Assembly (NCBI GenBank): GCA_036365515.1
Contig: CM070874.1
Location: 26,165,862-26,229,861 of the forward strand
Source of the DNA: Torymus aiolomorphi
Taxonomy: Eukaryota > Arthropoda > Insecta > Hymenoptera > Torymidae
Length of the DNA: 64,000 nucleotides
Reading direction: 5' to 3'
Below are positions 43,781 through 54,340 of this stretch, piece after piece (the first letter of the stretch is position 1; every line of letters begins with the position of its first letter). The position numbers and the translations under genes are program-made. The notes under the pieces are model-generated. The model made no database searches and was not told the DNA's origin. It saw nothing but the letters and a program-made list of their open reading frames with translations.

Positions 43781-44748
43781 GGATTCTTGTTCAGCGAACC
43801 CCAAAATACTTTTAATGAGTAATTTGTTTAAAATTATTGAGGAATTATAAGTTTTTGATCATTTTTGACTAAAAAATGGCATTTTTTTGCGAGATGCCTC
43901 ACTTTAGACAGTTTTTTTGAGGTTAGATTTTTTTTTTTTTAAAACACCTAACGGCATCAAAAACTAGACTTTTTGACAAATTTTTTCGTGTGCTCAAAAA
44001 CATACAGTTGATTTAACTATAAAATGGCAAGTGCGTTTTGTTTTCAAAAATATTAGTAAAATCAGCTTTAATAAAAAGGAAAATCTACTTTTTAAAATGA
44101 GAAATATTAACTTTGAAATGTAGAATTTTTATTTTTGAAAACCCTGGTAAAAATGATTTTCAATGTTCGGAAATGTCCGGGTCTAAGGAGCCTTTCAATC
44201 CTTTCCGGTTTTTCAAACCAATTTCTTCCGAACTCTTCCGAACTGTCATGGAAACAAACTGTTAAGAATGATGATGATTTCTTTAGAACCTTTCCGATCT
44301 ATTAAGATTTGTTACGAAATAATTTGGTATATTTATTCAGGATTGGTTGGTTCGTTCTGAACCTGGTTGAAGTATAATGAATTATTACGACCAATTCAGG
44401 ACTTTAATGAACCATCATGTTTCTGGCTATTATTAACCGTGTAACCGTTCGGAACTGTTGTGAAATATACCCCGTGTGGGGAAATCTACATGAACATTTA
44501 TTTAGTGTTGTTAATTAATTTCTCACGAAAAAAAATAGTTATTTGTTTAAATTAAATTTATATCGATATTAATAGCGATTATTTATAAATAAATAATAAA
44601 TTAGAAATCATAAATAATTATTTATTAATAAATAATAGTTGTTAATAAATAATATTAGGGATACCAAAAAAAATTATCTCGATTTTCGCGCTTAATTATG
44701 GAAATATTAACGGCATGCATAATTTAATGTTTATTTAAATGAGTAGTA
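43781..44748. other. AT-rich stretch without recognised features
   Basis: Low-complexity AT-rich DNA, with 'ttccgaact'-like words repeated at 44170-44460. No gene is seen. Confidence 0.5.
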
Positions 44749-44945
44749 GAGCTAGAACTCCCCCAAGGTTTCTGGCTCATTGAGCTAGAACCCCCCCAAA
44801 GTTTTTGGCTCACTGAGCCAGAACCCCCCTAGCCTGAGAGGCGGCTGAGCCAGAACCTCCCTAGCTTGGGAGGCGGCTGAGCCAGAACCCCCTAGCTTGA
44901 GAGGCGACTGAGCCAGTATTCTACCTGAGTGAGCCAGAACCCCCT
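44749..44945. repeat. 32-bp minisatellite, about seven copies
   Basis: Units start GAGCCAGAACCCCC (or GAGCTAGAAC) every 32-33 bp with a variable second half (AGCTTGAGAGGCGACT or AAGTTTTTGGCTCACT). Confidence 0.88.
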
Positions 44946-45278
44946 TCCAGGCTTTGTGAGTATTAAATCGCCTCCAACCCCATACTTTAGTACTAAATGA
45001 ATTTTTATAATATTAAATAAATTTAATTTTTTTAGTATTAAATAAATTTAATATACAATATAATTACATTTTAGTATTACATAAATGTAATAGCCGCAAC
45101 ATTTATTTTAATCTTTTATACTTATCGCATTCGGGTAGAGAATTGGTGTTCGTGGAATACTTTTGAGAATATTCATTCCATTTTGAGTTCTCCTTTTTCT
45201 CCTATTTAGAATCAAAAAGAAGAGTATAAGCGCTTGAACTTGTGTTTTGACCCATATTATTCGACGTCAGGGACATGA
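44946..45278. other. AT-rich flank of the Polinton
   Basis: Repeated 'agtattaaataaatttaat' words, with no gene. The expected terminal inverted repeat of the Polinton was not found here. Confidence 0.45.
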
Positions 45279-45781
45279 ATGAAGCATCTACTCCCAATCC
45301 ACAGACGTCTCTTCCGCGCACGTTACGTAGAATTTTTTCAGAAGTTTAACGTTATGAAGAGCACAGCTGGTTTTGTAGGCGCCCTCGTGATTCGGACAAA
45401 CTGTCACAAGTTTTATCTTGTCCAATGGTGGAAAACCCATCTCCGTTACATCGTGGACGTTGAATTTGAAACGTTCGATCCATTTTTTCTTGATGGAGCC
45501 CATAACGAGTACCTGACTAGCATCATGCAGACATTCTCGAACAACACTTCCGATGTCGGTGTAGGGACGGTCACCTGACTTCCAAGAAATACCATGATAG
45601 AACTTCTTCAGCCAAGTATTTTCTCCCTTATACTTATCGGTGAGCGGTTTCCAAGGAAAAGGTTCCTTGAATAAAAAGATAGAGATTGGGCGTCTTCGTC
45701 GAACGGAACTATTGCCAGTTCTTTCAATACGAAATCATTACCAGGCTGTTTGAAGCCCTGCATATCGACGATGTACTTCAT
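45279..45781 (-). pseudogene. Polinton-linked conserved protein (left copy)
   Basis: Starts near 45781 with KYIVDMQGFKQPGN and ends DWE at 45279. One frame change lies around 45590. The C-terminal part has spaced Cys/His residues (VCPNHEGAYKTSC, CALHNVKLLKKF) that could bind zinc. The same family is encoded again at 62201-62876 on the other strand. It is common beside Polinton genes in insect genomes, but I know no function; a nuclease or a DNA-binding role is possible. It abuts the capsid gene on the same strand. Confidence 0.6.
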
Positions 45782-45783
45782 TT

Positions 45784-47673
45784 TTACACAAGCTTCTTCA
45801 CGTCACCACTGACGGGACTATACTGAACGATACGGTCATGCAGAATGAGACAATACGCGGCTGTTCCAGCTGGAAAATTATCTCTCGATTCAAACTCTAA
45901 ACGCCCGTCCACGGGATCCTTTTTCAAAGATTCGTTTTGTTTGGAACAATCGATCACTATCAAAGGTAAGTATTTTATAAAATCTACTTTATTCAAAAGA
46001 GGTTCCGGATTTTTTTCATAATAAGCACTGTGAAAATTTACATACATATCATACAGTATGGCATACTGGTTACGATCTACATTTAAATTTAAATTTCCAT
46101 ACGGATAACATTGCGAATTTAAAAAGAGTTTACATTACTTAGGTGGCAATGATCGAACTGACTCACGTTTTCCCGCCTCCCAGATTTTCTATTCGTTTGA
46201 AAAGCAAGAATAATGAAGCGTGGTTTTTCCAACTGATTGGATATTTTGACAGTCCATACGTGTTTCGGAAAAGATGAAAGGAGGGGATATTCGTAGAATG
46301 CCCAACTACGGTAGCTCATAACCACAGGTCTGTATTTCTAGATGTAATTGAATAGAGGAATCTTTCGCTTATCGGAGAGAAATATGTATATACTTTATCT
46401 TCGTGAGCTCAATTTTAAATTCTTCATAAGTATTGTCTGGTCCTGCTGTTTGTATGATGGCATTGATATCATTTCTCGATCTAGTGAGTATGAGTTTATG
46501 TTTAACATTTACTAAAATTTGTCTATAATCTCCAACAAATCCAAGAATTATGCAGAGGGGTATAGACAGGTTGAAGTAACCATCATCGTTGGTAAATTTT
46601 TGCGTTTCTTCTACATCGAGCCACCCAACGTTTTCGTTGACCAATTTTTGACTAGGATTGAGAGAAACTCAACCTTTCATGAGAGTAGTTAACCCTACAT
46701 TTTTACATTTATCAATTTCAATGGCATTTATCTCGTATCTGATTTCTTTAAACATATGACAGATGGCGTTGTTGACTAACATAGAACGTTCGAGTGGAGT
46801 GCCATTCGGCTTAAGGGGGCTAGACACCTTTTTTCTCTGAAATAAGAAGTCACATTTTAATACATAAATGTAAACTAATTATTTCATACTTTTTACATAT
46901 AAAAGTGGGTATATTTACCTTACCTTAAAACTTTCTCCGATGGGCCTTTTATATGGTCCAGAACCATAGTCATCGATGAAACAAGTTTTTTCACTAACCG
47001 TAAGCTTTGAAATTTTCCTGTGGATGGATTGACTTCAGATTTGAACTAAATTACTCATGAATAGTATAATTCTCATATGAGTGTAGGATTTAGGATTAAA
47101 TGTCGGAAAAAATTTTTACATCAGAAAAATGATGAAAAAATATAAAAAATTTTTAAAAATTAAAAAAAAAACTCTTGAAAAACAGCACAATTTTTTTTTC
47201 TCATTAGATCAAAAATCCCTACACTCATATGAGAATTATACTATTCAGAAGTAATTTAGTTCAAATCTGAAGTCAATTCATCCACAGGAAAATTTCAAAG
47301 CTTACGGATAGTGAAAAAACTTGTTTCATCGATGACTATGGTTCTGGCCCATATAAAAGGCCCATCGGAGAAAGTTTTAAGGTAAGGTAAATATACCCAC
47401 TTTTATATGTAAAAAGTGTGAAATAATTAGTTTACATTTATGTATTAAAATGTGACTTCTTATTTCAGAGAAAAAAGGTGTCTAGCCCCCTTAACTAGTT
47501 TACCACATACATGTATTGAAATTCGTGAAGGTAGAATACATAAATCCTGATGTTCAATGGCGATGCGAATTTCCAAACGATGCCGTGGTGTAGGGCTGAT
47601 GTGCATGAAGTTCGTAGTGAGTTACTGTCTCATCAAATGTTACAGGTGACTGAATGTTTAGAATTTCTTCCAT
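45784..47673 (-). pseudogene. Polinton major capsid protein, interrupted
   Basis: Reads from ATG at 47673 (MEEILNIQSPVTFDE) to the stop near 45784 (HDRIVQYSPVSGDVKKLV). Internal blocks are AICHMFKEIRYEINAIEID, NENVGWLDVEETQKF and QLEKPRFIILAFQTN, the pattern of the double jelly-roll capsid protein of Polintons/Mavericks, which builds an icosahedral shell. A TTAA-flanked MITE (46815-47490) splits it, and there are several stops and frame changes (near 47560, 46665, 46350 and 46100). Without the MITE it covers about 400 codons. It is a decayed copy and no full protein can be made from it. Confidence 0.8.
46815..47490. mobile_element. TTAA-flanked MITE 1 (676 bp)
   Basis: TTAA at 46811-46814 and 47491-47494; ends GGGGGCTAGACACC and its inverse. 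Arms of about 290 bp are inverted copies around an A/T-rich centre. Removing it and one TTAA restores the capsid codons. TTAA duplication occurs in piggyBac and Kolobok; the G-rich tip favours Kolobok slightly. Confidence 0.9.
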
Positions 47674-47861
47674 CTGTTTGTAGGCAGCAGAAAAAAATAC
47701 AAGTTATTTTCTACCAACGGTGACTCTTAGACCGAGACTTCTGAGAAACTGAATGTTTTGCCGTGTTAGCAGTCTGCTTGCTGGCTGACAACTGATGGGC
47801 TGTCGACATGTTGACTTCTTTATATAGTCCCTACCGACCTTCATATTGTAAACGATCCCCA
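47674..47861 (-). other. Leader of the capsid gene
   Basis: A short frame starting ATGTCGACAGCC (about 47812) ends in a stop before the capsid ATG. A 'ttttttctgctgcctacaaacag' run, acceptor-like, lies directly before that ATG, so a spliced leader is possible. Confidence 0.3.
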
Positions 47862-48548
47862 TCATACTTGTTTGATGTGAAGTCTGGTTGTGGTTACTTC
47901 TCCTCGAAAATTAACTAATCGTCCGTCTTGATCAACTATGCGCATTTGTAAGTGATCTATGCTTTTAATTGTAACTGGAGGGTAAATGACCTGTGAGGAT
48001 ACTGCAATGATCTTATATACTGGCGGTACTGCCGTAAAGAATTCGTGTATCGTGTGAACCTTAGAGCCGTTTATATATGCGCCTGAAGTAATATTACACT
48101 CGACTCGCAACGCGTTGATCTTGAGGATAGTTACAGGCAAATCTGAAGGATGTATGAAATTAGCTTCTAGAAAGCGTTTGGTGAAACCAAGTAGTTGACC
48201 AATAGAATCTTGAGAACGGAAATCAATAGGCTGATTACACTTAATGACGCTGTGAAGTGTATTATTGCTTGGCTTCAGACTGAATGAAATACCTTTTAGG
48301 GCTAAAGTTTCACGGAGAAAATTTGCTATATCCTTTATCTCGTTACTACCAGTTGGTAAAAATAATTCTTCTTTACCCACGTAAAACTTGTTATTGCGTG
48401 TATCAATATTTGGTATAAAATTGAAGGTTAAAAGTTCAACTAAACCGAGAACGTAATTTTTGTTTGGTGAAAGTTCAATAGGTAGAAAATACTGTACTTC
48501 GAGAACTGATGAATTACCGGAGAGACTTAACGTCAATGAATTCTCCAT
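47862..48548 (-). CDS. Polinton minor capsid (penton-like) protein
   Basis: An intact frame of 228 residues from MENSLTLSLSG to RLHIKQV. Blocks YFLPIELSPNKNYVLGLVEL, FNFIPNI, LPTGSNEIKDI, SQDSIGQLLGF and IVDQDGRLVNFRGE are strongly conserved in Polintons of many animals. This protein is predicted to be a single jelly-roll capsid component at the vertices. It stands between the capsid and protease genes on the same strand, as in other Polintons. It is one of the least damaged genes of this element, although neighbours on both sides are broken. Confidence 0.78.
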   Translation of the reverse strand: MENSLTLSLSGNSSVLEVQYFLPIELSPNKNYVLGLVELLTFNFIPNIDTRNNKFYVGKEELFLPTGSNEIKDIANFLRETLALKGISFSLKPSNNTLHSVIKCNQPIDFRSQDSIGQLLGFTKRFLEANFIHPSDLPVTILKINALRVECNITSGAYINGSKVHTIHEFFTAVPPVYKIIAVSSQVIYPPVTIKSIDHLQMRIVDQDGRLVNFRGEVTTTRLHIKQV

Positions 48549-48591
48549 GACTATTCAATGTAGAATGATTAAACTATCATTGCACTCGCCT

Positions 48592-48978
48592 TTATATAGC
48601 CGGGCTTAGCTTGTTACATAAGAACTTGAGAGAGAGGTGACCGCAGTTGAATATATTGTTATCTTGGTATCTCTCATGATTGTATTTAACTTCATTGACT
48701 CGCAGATAATGCATCAAATCAATAGGTGGTTGAAGATCTCCGAAACTATCAAAGTAAACTACATCGTCTCCACGTTTGCGATATGCTACTCAATACATTC
48801 TAGACCTATCTTTATCATCTAAATTTACAATAGCTAATACACGATCACGAGGCCTGCTTGCAGGTAAGGCATTTCGCATAAAGACTCCGCGAAAATATGG
48901 GATTTTTAGAATTTTAGCATACTTAATTAGATCGAGATTTGTGAGAGCTCTCTGTGGTACTTCGAGATTCTCTTTTTT
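48592..48978 (-). pseudogene. Polinton adenain-like cysteine protease, broken
   Basis: Starts out of frame within the end of the next gene (ALTNLDLIKYAK at about 48945) and ends at TAA 48592-48594. Conserved blocks are IPYFRGVFMRNALP, AIVNLDDKD, YFDSFGDL and NCGHLSL, the order of an adenovirus-type maturation protease. At the active-site His position it reads Tyr followed by TGA (48790-48792), so both the catalytic His and the next Trp are lost. The likely nucleophile Cys (NCGH) remains. In Polintons this enzyme is thought to trim capsid proteins. Confidence 0.8.
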
Positions 48979-49537
48979 TCTTCAACCTGAATTTTCTTTT
49001 GTTACCGTCTATATGAAGACCTGCACCTTTTTTATACGGTTTCAAAAAAAGACCCTTCCCCAAAGCTATTTCTTCCATTTTAATGTTATGTCTCTGATTC
49101 TCCTCCAACTGCTTTTTAGCTGTACTCACATCACTGACTGTTTTTGCTATACCAGCAGCACCGCCAGCTAGCGCACCAACAGAACTCAAACCAGTGAATA
49201 TTGGTACGAGAAACGGGACAAAACCACCTACTTCTGAAGGTACAGGTAAAATCCGTGGAATGATAATTTTACGTTTTGCACCTGCTTTCTTGACAGCAGA
49301 ACGGGTACCTCTCAAAGCAGAGAGAATCACTTTACAAGCAGAATTACTTTTAACCATAGATTTTGAGGCAGCTTTTATTATTTTATTTAACCTCATTGAT
49401 TGCTTTCTCTTCCTCCTTACACCCATTCCAAACAGCATTAGAGCTGTATTTTGTGGATCGTCAAATTGTGACAAACCAAAAGCCAAAAAACCAAAAAGCA
49501 AGCAAAATAGTTGGCTTGCACTCATTACACATCCCAA
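48923..49537 (-). CDS. Polinton small basic/hydrophobic virion-type protein
   Basis: A 204-residue frame. The credible part begins near DDPQNTALMLFGMG (about residue 26); the first 25 residues are antisense to the ATPase region and may be spurious. It then has a strongly basic region (RRKRKQ), IIPRILPVPSEVGGFVPFLVP, a Gly/Ala-rich hydrophobic stretch (GLSSVGALAGGAAGIAK) and KKQLEENQRHN. This pattern is conserved in Polintons. A basic plus membrane-active character suggests an internal virion protein, an inference. The last 20 residues run through the start of the protease frame. Confidence 0.6.
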   Translation of the reverse strand: MGCVMSASQLFCLLFGFLAFGLSQFDDPQNTALMLFGMGVRRKRKQSMRLNKIIKAASKSMVKSNSACKVILSALRGTRSAVKKAGAKRKIIIPRILPVPSEVGGFVPFLVPIFTGLSSVGALAGGAAGIAKTVSDVSTAKKQLEENQRHNIKMEEIALGKGLFLKPYKKGAGLHIDGNKRKFRLKKKRESRSTTESSHKSRSN

Positions 49538-50045
49538 TGATGTTAGATTTGAGAATGTTTATACATATTCAAAGTCTTTGAATCAACGAACATATAAATT
49601 TCTTCAGAAACTCATAGAACCATTAGAGGGCTTGCAGTATTTCGCCTACAGCGAACACGATGAAGTTATAGCTCCAGAAAATGCTCTTCCGAACTCTATC
49701 ATTATATTCGACGACATAGCTTGTGAAGAACAAAACCATGTTAAAGCATTTTTCTGCGTGGATAGACATAAAAATGTAGACTGTTTTTACCTTTATCAGT
49801 CATATGCGCATATCCCAAAGCCTCTCGTCATGGATAATATAAATCTTTTGGCAATTTTTCGGCAAGATGACGTTAATTTAAAATACTTTTATGAAGATCA
49901 TGTTATTTCTGATATGACTTATACACAGTTTAAAGATTTATGTGTTAAATGTTGGAGAGATGAGAAATATGGATTTCTAATGATTGACAAGGACAGTTCA
50001 ATCAAGGAGGAAGATATCGTAAGGGCTTTGACTGTTTTGCTATAA
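49500..50045 (+). pseudogene. Polinton packaging ATPase, Walker A region damaged
   Basis: The conserved part begins at ALITHPNDVRFENVYTYSKS and has the Walker B block NSIIIFDDIAC, then FYLYQSYAHIPK, NLLAIFRQDD and YGFLMIDKDSS, as in FtsK/HerA-type genome-packaging ATPases of Polintons. The phosphate-binding loop should lie just before ALITHP; here the sequence reads KKPKSKQNS, without a GKT motif. The upstream codons on this strand are the reverse of the neighbouring basic-protein gene, so a deletion has fused the two divergent genes. It is open to 50043 but cannot bind ATP normally. Confidence 0.8.
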
Positions 50046-50103
50046 ATATGCGAGGCACCTAGTCTTTCATTCACAATCTACAACTGAGCGTTGTAGCGTC
50101 AAC

Positions 50104-51094
50104 ATGGTAGAATTCAGTCAAAGAAAGGTTATACTTCATGACCGTGTAAAAACTCGCAATATAATTAAACGTAAATATAATTTGTAGAAGTATGGAAAAG
50201 ATAGTTTTGAGAAAAGAATGGAAGATACTTTCAAAGCAATTGTTGATCTACTTCAGAAACTTGTTGAAACGTCGAAAAACCATATTCAAAAAGGTGAAGC
50301 TGTTACGAAGCAGGAGTTAAATAATACTTTAGATAATACTTTAGATAATAGTCGTGTTACGAATAAAAAAAGAAAACTTGAGAATACGATGATTCTTTCG
50401 ATGATAACACAATTGCCTTTCATAATGATTCTTTAAAAAATAATACTGTTGAAAAACTTAAATTAGATACTTCATTTGGATCAGTCAGTGAAATTGAAGA
50501 TGATTCATTAGACAATAAATATATGCCCATGCTCAGACAGAAAAATAGCAAATATATCGATAACATTTATGGAGTACGTAACGAACACGGATAAATGTTA
50601 ATTGGTAATACACCAATACATTTTGATAGTGACTACATTGTCATAGAAGATGAAAAATATCCAAAAACTCGAGGGCTGTTGGAGTTATTAATAACTAAAA
50701 ATCCTGAGCAGATGTATGTAAGTTCACATGACATGCAAAACTATCGTAGTATTCTCGAGACAACTAATGCTCACAAGAAGAGATACAGAGGTGATGAATC
50801 TATTCGTAAACATAACAGAAAGATATTTGATAAAATTATTCATCCTCTTTTCTTCGATACTTCTAAGAAGTGTAAGAAGACTTCTGATAAAAAGAGTGGT
50901 TTTGGCATCATACCAAGATATGAAATATCAAGAAAAGGTTCAATGATGTATACTGGGATGATCCAAATGAACTTGTGGATCGTCTTTATTTACTAATTGC
51001 AGAAAAATCAGCTGGAAATCAAAATCATACGAATGTAATTCATTCAATTATTGAAGAGTTCCATGAGGCTGGCTATATAACTGAGGCGAATTAG
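50104..51094 (+). pseudogene. Polinton-associated conserved gene (DUF8207-like)
   Basis: Opens at ATG 50104 (VEFSQRKVI), has stops and frame changes near 50187, 50420 and 50590, and ends with the diagnostic block YWDDPNELVDRLYLLIAEKS and IIEEFHEAGYI before TAG at 51092. The DPNELVDRL segment is a widespread domain in Polinton-containing genomes. The middle is a charged coiled coil (EDTFKAIVDLLQKLVE). The function is unknown. It is co-directional with the ATPase and the following genes. Confidence 0.65.
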
Positions 51095-51113
51095 TGTAAG
51101 GTTCAGTATCAAA

Positions 51114-51539
51114 ATGAGCGTCGATGTGTTCGGACGAAATCTAAAAGAAAGAGAGGTCATCAGAAATCCTCCAGGTGTAGGATATAAAATTACATCTGAT
51201 GGACAATATGATCTTGAAAACAAGAGGTTATGTAATCTAGGCGTTCTGAATAACCTTCTCGATGCAGTTAATATACAATCATTACAACTGATTGTGGCTG
51301 AAGAAGTAAGAAACATTGAAAAACTTACGAGTGGTTTGAGAAGTGAATTAAACAACTTGGATAATATTGTAGAAGCACATCGTGATGAACTAGATGAAAA
51401 CATTGCTAGTTTTGGTAGAGAAATCGAGAGTATAAAAGTAATGATACTCCAACTATTTCATAGTAGTTCGTTAGACACTAAAGCGTTAACATCGAATCAT
51501 GGATCATCGAAAGAAAGTGGTAGTAGAAGAGCTGCATAA
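51114..51539 (+). CDS. Polinton conserved protein upstream of integrase
   Basis: 141 residues, intact. Begins MSVDVFGRNLKER, then PPGVGYKITSDGQYDLENKR, then helical repeats (EEVRNIEKLTSGL, NNLDNIVEAHRDEL) that should form a coiled coil. A short N-terminal module plus a trimer-like coiled coil recalls fibre or spike stalks, but this is only an inference. The end overlaps the integrase start by 41 bases in another frame. Confidence 0.55.
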   Translation: MSVDVFGRNLKEREVIRNPPGVGYKITSDGQYDLENKRLCNLGVLNNLLDAVNIQSLQLIVAEEVRNIEKLTSGLRSELNNLDNIVEAHRDELDENIASFGREIESIKVMILQLFHSSSLDTKALTSNHGSSKESGSRRAA

Positions 51540-52419
51540 ATCTGCTCGAAGAAACTATCCACGTTGTAAGATTGATATGCGAGATATAGATGAAACTTGG
51601 CAAGCTGATTTAGTTGAAATGCAGCCTTATGCTCGAGAAAACAAAGACTATAGATATATTTTCACTGTAATAGATGTATTTTCCGGGTATGCTTGGGCTG
51701 TACCAGTTAAGCGAAAATCGGCAGACAACGTTGCAGCAGCTATGAAATTAGTTCTGTCTCAAGGTTGAGTGCCAAAAACTTTACAGACGGATAGAGGTAA
51801 AGAATTTTACAATTCAAGCTTTCAAAATTTGATGAAGCAGTATAAGGTTAACCTGTACCCCACATACAGCAACTTAAAAACATCTATTTGTGAGCGATTC
51901 AATCGGGCGCTGAAAAACACGATGTGGATGCAATTTAGTTTGCGTGGAAATTTTAAGTGGCTTGACATGTTATCTGATTTAAGTACTGCTTACAATAATA
52001 GGAAACACAGAACTATACATATGAAACCAAAGGATGTTACAACAGTCAACGAAACGCAGGTTCTGACGCTATATTCCAGCAAATCTCAACCTGTAAAAAA
52101 GCAAAAATTTAAAGTTAATGATAGAGTACGTATAAGCAGATTAAAGCAAGTATTTGAGAAAGGATATATGCCTAATTGGTCGGCTGAGATATTTACAATT
52201 GATAAAGTATCAAGAACAAATCCTGTTACTTACCATATAAAAGATTATCAAGATCATCCGGTTGCAGGTTGCTTCTATAAATAAGAACTCTTAAAAGTTA
52301 AATATCCAGATGTTTATCTTGTAGAAAAAGTGATCAAGAAACGTGGTAATCAAGTTTACGTAAAGCGGCTTGGTTTTGACGTTTCTGACAACAGTTGGAT
52401 AAACAAGAAAGACATATAA
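51499..52419 (+). pseudogene. Polinton retrovirus-like integrase with chromodomain
   Basis: The catalytic core shows ETWQADLVEMQPYA (first Asp), YIFTVIDVFSGYAWAVPVK, KTLQTDRGKEFYN (second Asp) and a later Glu in SICERFNRALK. The C-terminus has PDVYLVEKVIKKRG and KRLGFDVSDNSWI, a chromodomain-like fold. The enzyme inserts Polinton DNA into chromosomes. Two in-frame stops break it: TGA at 51766-51768, where an Arg codon is expected, and TAA at 52282-52284. The rest is open, so the loss is modest. Confidence 0.9.
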
Positions 52420-52540
52420 TTTGTTCAATAATAATAATTAAATAAAGAGAAAGTGGTGGGAGCCCCAATCCACGCTCCCTACCTGCGAGGAACAACCAAA
52501 CATTTTTCCTCTCCATAAACTTTCTCTTTATTTATTTTTT
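52420..52540. terminator. Convergent poly(A) signals in an inverted repeat
   Basis: TTAAATAAAGAGAAAGT (52438) and its inverse (52518) form an imperfect palindrome with AATAAA on both strands, between the plus-strand integrase and the minus-strand genes. It probably ends both transcript sets. Confidence 0.6.
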
Positions 52541-52715
52541 TATTAAATTTGTTTTACAAGTTTATTAATTTAAATTTACATTACAAAGTTATTAATTAAA
52601 TTACAATGTTAATAATTTATTTACATATTTAATCTTTACGAAATTCAAAATTTTGTTTGCCTTGATACAATAAAAATAATTTGTACTTATTAGTCCTCTC
52701 GGCAAGTTCATCGAA

Positions 52716-52928
52716 TTAATTCCCATTCTCCTCGAGGGTCTTAGAAACTCGATTGGAGAGGAAGACTTGGAACTCTCCGTCGATGACGACAACGGCCTTC
52801 CATCCATACTTGGTGCTGACCTGCTTGATCTCTGTAACTATGTACATTTCACCTTTCTCTAATTCGGACAGATTCTTCTTTGGAAGATAGGTATTTGCGC
52901 AGATTCGGTTCAACATGGCAAAGTCCAT
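52716..52928 (-). CDS. Small Polinton-associated protein
   Basis: 70 residues (MDFAMLNRICANTYLP...KTLEENGN). It contains KGEMYIVTEIKQVSTKYGWK and VVVIDGEFQVFLSNRV, a compact beta-rich pattern like a small OB-fold DNA-binding protein; that fold is a guess. It is intact and lies between the convergent signals and the polymerase gene, on the polymerase strand. Confidence 0.5.
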   Translation of the reverse strand: MDFAMLNRICANTYLPKKNLSELEKGEMYIVTEIKQVSTKYGWKAVVVIDGEFQVFLSNRVSKTLEENGN

Positions 52929-53191
52929 TCTGAAACAGAGAAGAATATTAACTACTTTTCGAAATTATTACAAGTCAATAAATGAAATACTTACCTTAAA
53001 GTGTTTGAATTGTTCAAAGTCTAAGACTTTTGCTGGCAGGCTCTCCGTTCTCAGGCTCGTCGAGTGAACGAATGTGCTGACTATATGACGTATGCTCCTT
53101 ATGTAGGCCTCCAGCGGCTACCCCTTCTCCGTCAACCACTGTTACAATTGGCTCTCCCACCTCCATTGCTTCTAGAAACAATAGATTTCTA
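52929..53191 (-). other. Spacer between the small gene and the polymerase gene
   Basis: AT-rich followed by a GC-richer stretch. No frame is recognised; it probably holds the upstream region of the small gene. Confidence 0.4.
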
Positions 53192-53565
53192 GAAAATTTC
53201 TAGAAACAATAGATCCTAGTCATCGAGTATATCATAGTGACCCCATGGGAGTGTATCCGTACTGTTTTCCATGATATAGCGTTTATCGTCTTGTGAACTT
53301 AAGGCTACCTTATTCTTCTTCTCGGATCAAACGATGTGTTTCCTAGAGCGTATAGTATTCTGCTCACAACTTACCATAGAAAATTTCTAGAAACAATAGA
53401 TCCTCGTCATCGAGTATATCATAGTGACCCCATGGGAGTGTATCCGTACTGTTTTCCATGATATAGCGTTTATCGTCTTGTGAACTTAAGGCTACCTTAT
53501 TCTTCTTCTCGGATCAAACGATGTGTTTCCTAGAGCGTATAGTATTCTGCTCACAACTTACCATA
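53192..53565. repeat. 187-bp tandem duplication at the polymerase 3' end
   Basis: 53192-53378 and 53379-53565 are almost identical (one visible difference, TCCTAGTC against TCCTCGTC). The unit covers the C-terminal codons of the polymerase, so the true end of the gene is duplicated. Confidence 0.93.
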
Positions 53566-54340
53566 GTTTGATTAAAGAGACATGCGCGATAGTCTTCAAA
53601 GGTAATCTTCGTTTTTACCACCATTAATTTAACACCTTTCGCATTCTTGATGGGCTGGTCATTCTGGATCAGAACGCTATACATTTTGCTGCGTAGTCCA
53701 ATGAATTCCGTCATGATTTTACCGTTACACTCATCCTTCATGAGACCAATAACCTTCTTGTTTTGTAAGGCAGCCCAAACTGATTGTCTTTTGGATAGTC
53801 TGATGTATCAAACCTCTCGATATCCTCCTTCATTATCTCATACATATTAATTCCTCGAATTTCATATATGAGACTATCCGTATCGGTATAGAGAAGTTTA
53901 CTCTTATCACCAACTTTCTGCCTCATATATGAATAATGAAAGTCGTAGATTAGATTTTTAGAAATATCAAGAGCAGACAAACCAACATAGATAGGCTTCC
54001 TAATCTTGATCTGAGTCCGTGTGAGCTGCATGGCAACCTAATCTTCGTCAAAGATAGAGCAACTATGGAAATTTGGTTTAGCAATTAACGACTCTGAACC
54101 GTAACGACCATTCCACTTGTTGATTAGTTTTACATCGACTTGTTTCTGCTCCTTTTCCATAGTCTTTCCGTACACTGCATTAATTAGGAGCTTAAAAAAC
54201 AACTTTTCAAACTCATTTTTCGACTGTTTTCTTTTCTTAGTGTTTAAGTCCACGTAGGATTTTAACCAAGGACTTCGATCAAATCTTGAGGTTCTATGAA
54301 CCTTTTTCAATACAAGCCCGTGTTGGAGAGCTTATTTTAA

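Noticed and set aside
49194..49499. N-terminal 100 codons of the long frame leading into the ATPase
   Set aside because: They are the reverse of the basic virion-type protein gene; conserved ATPase residues begin only near 49520.
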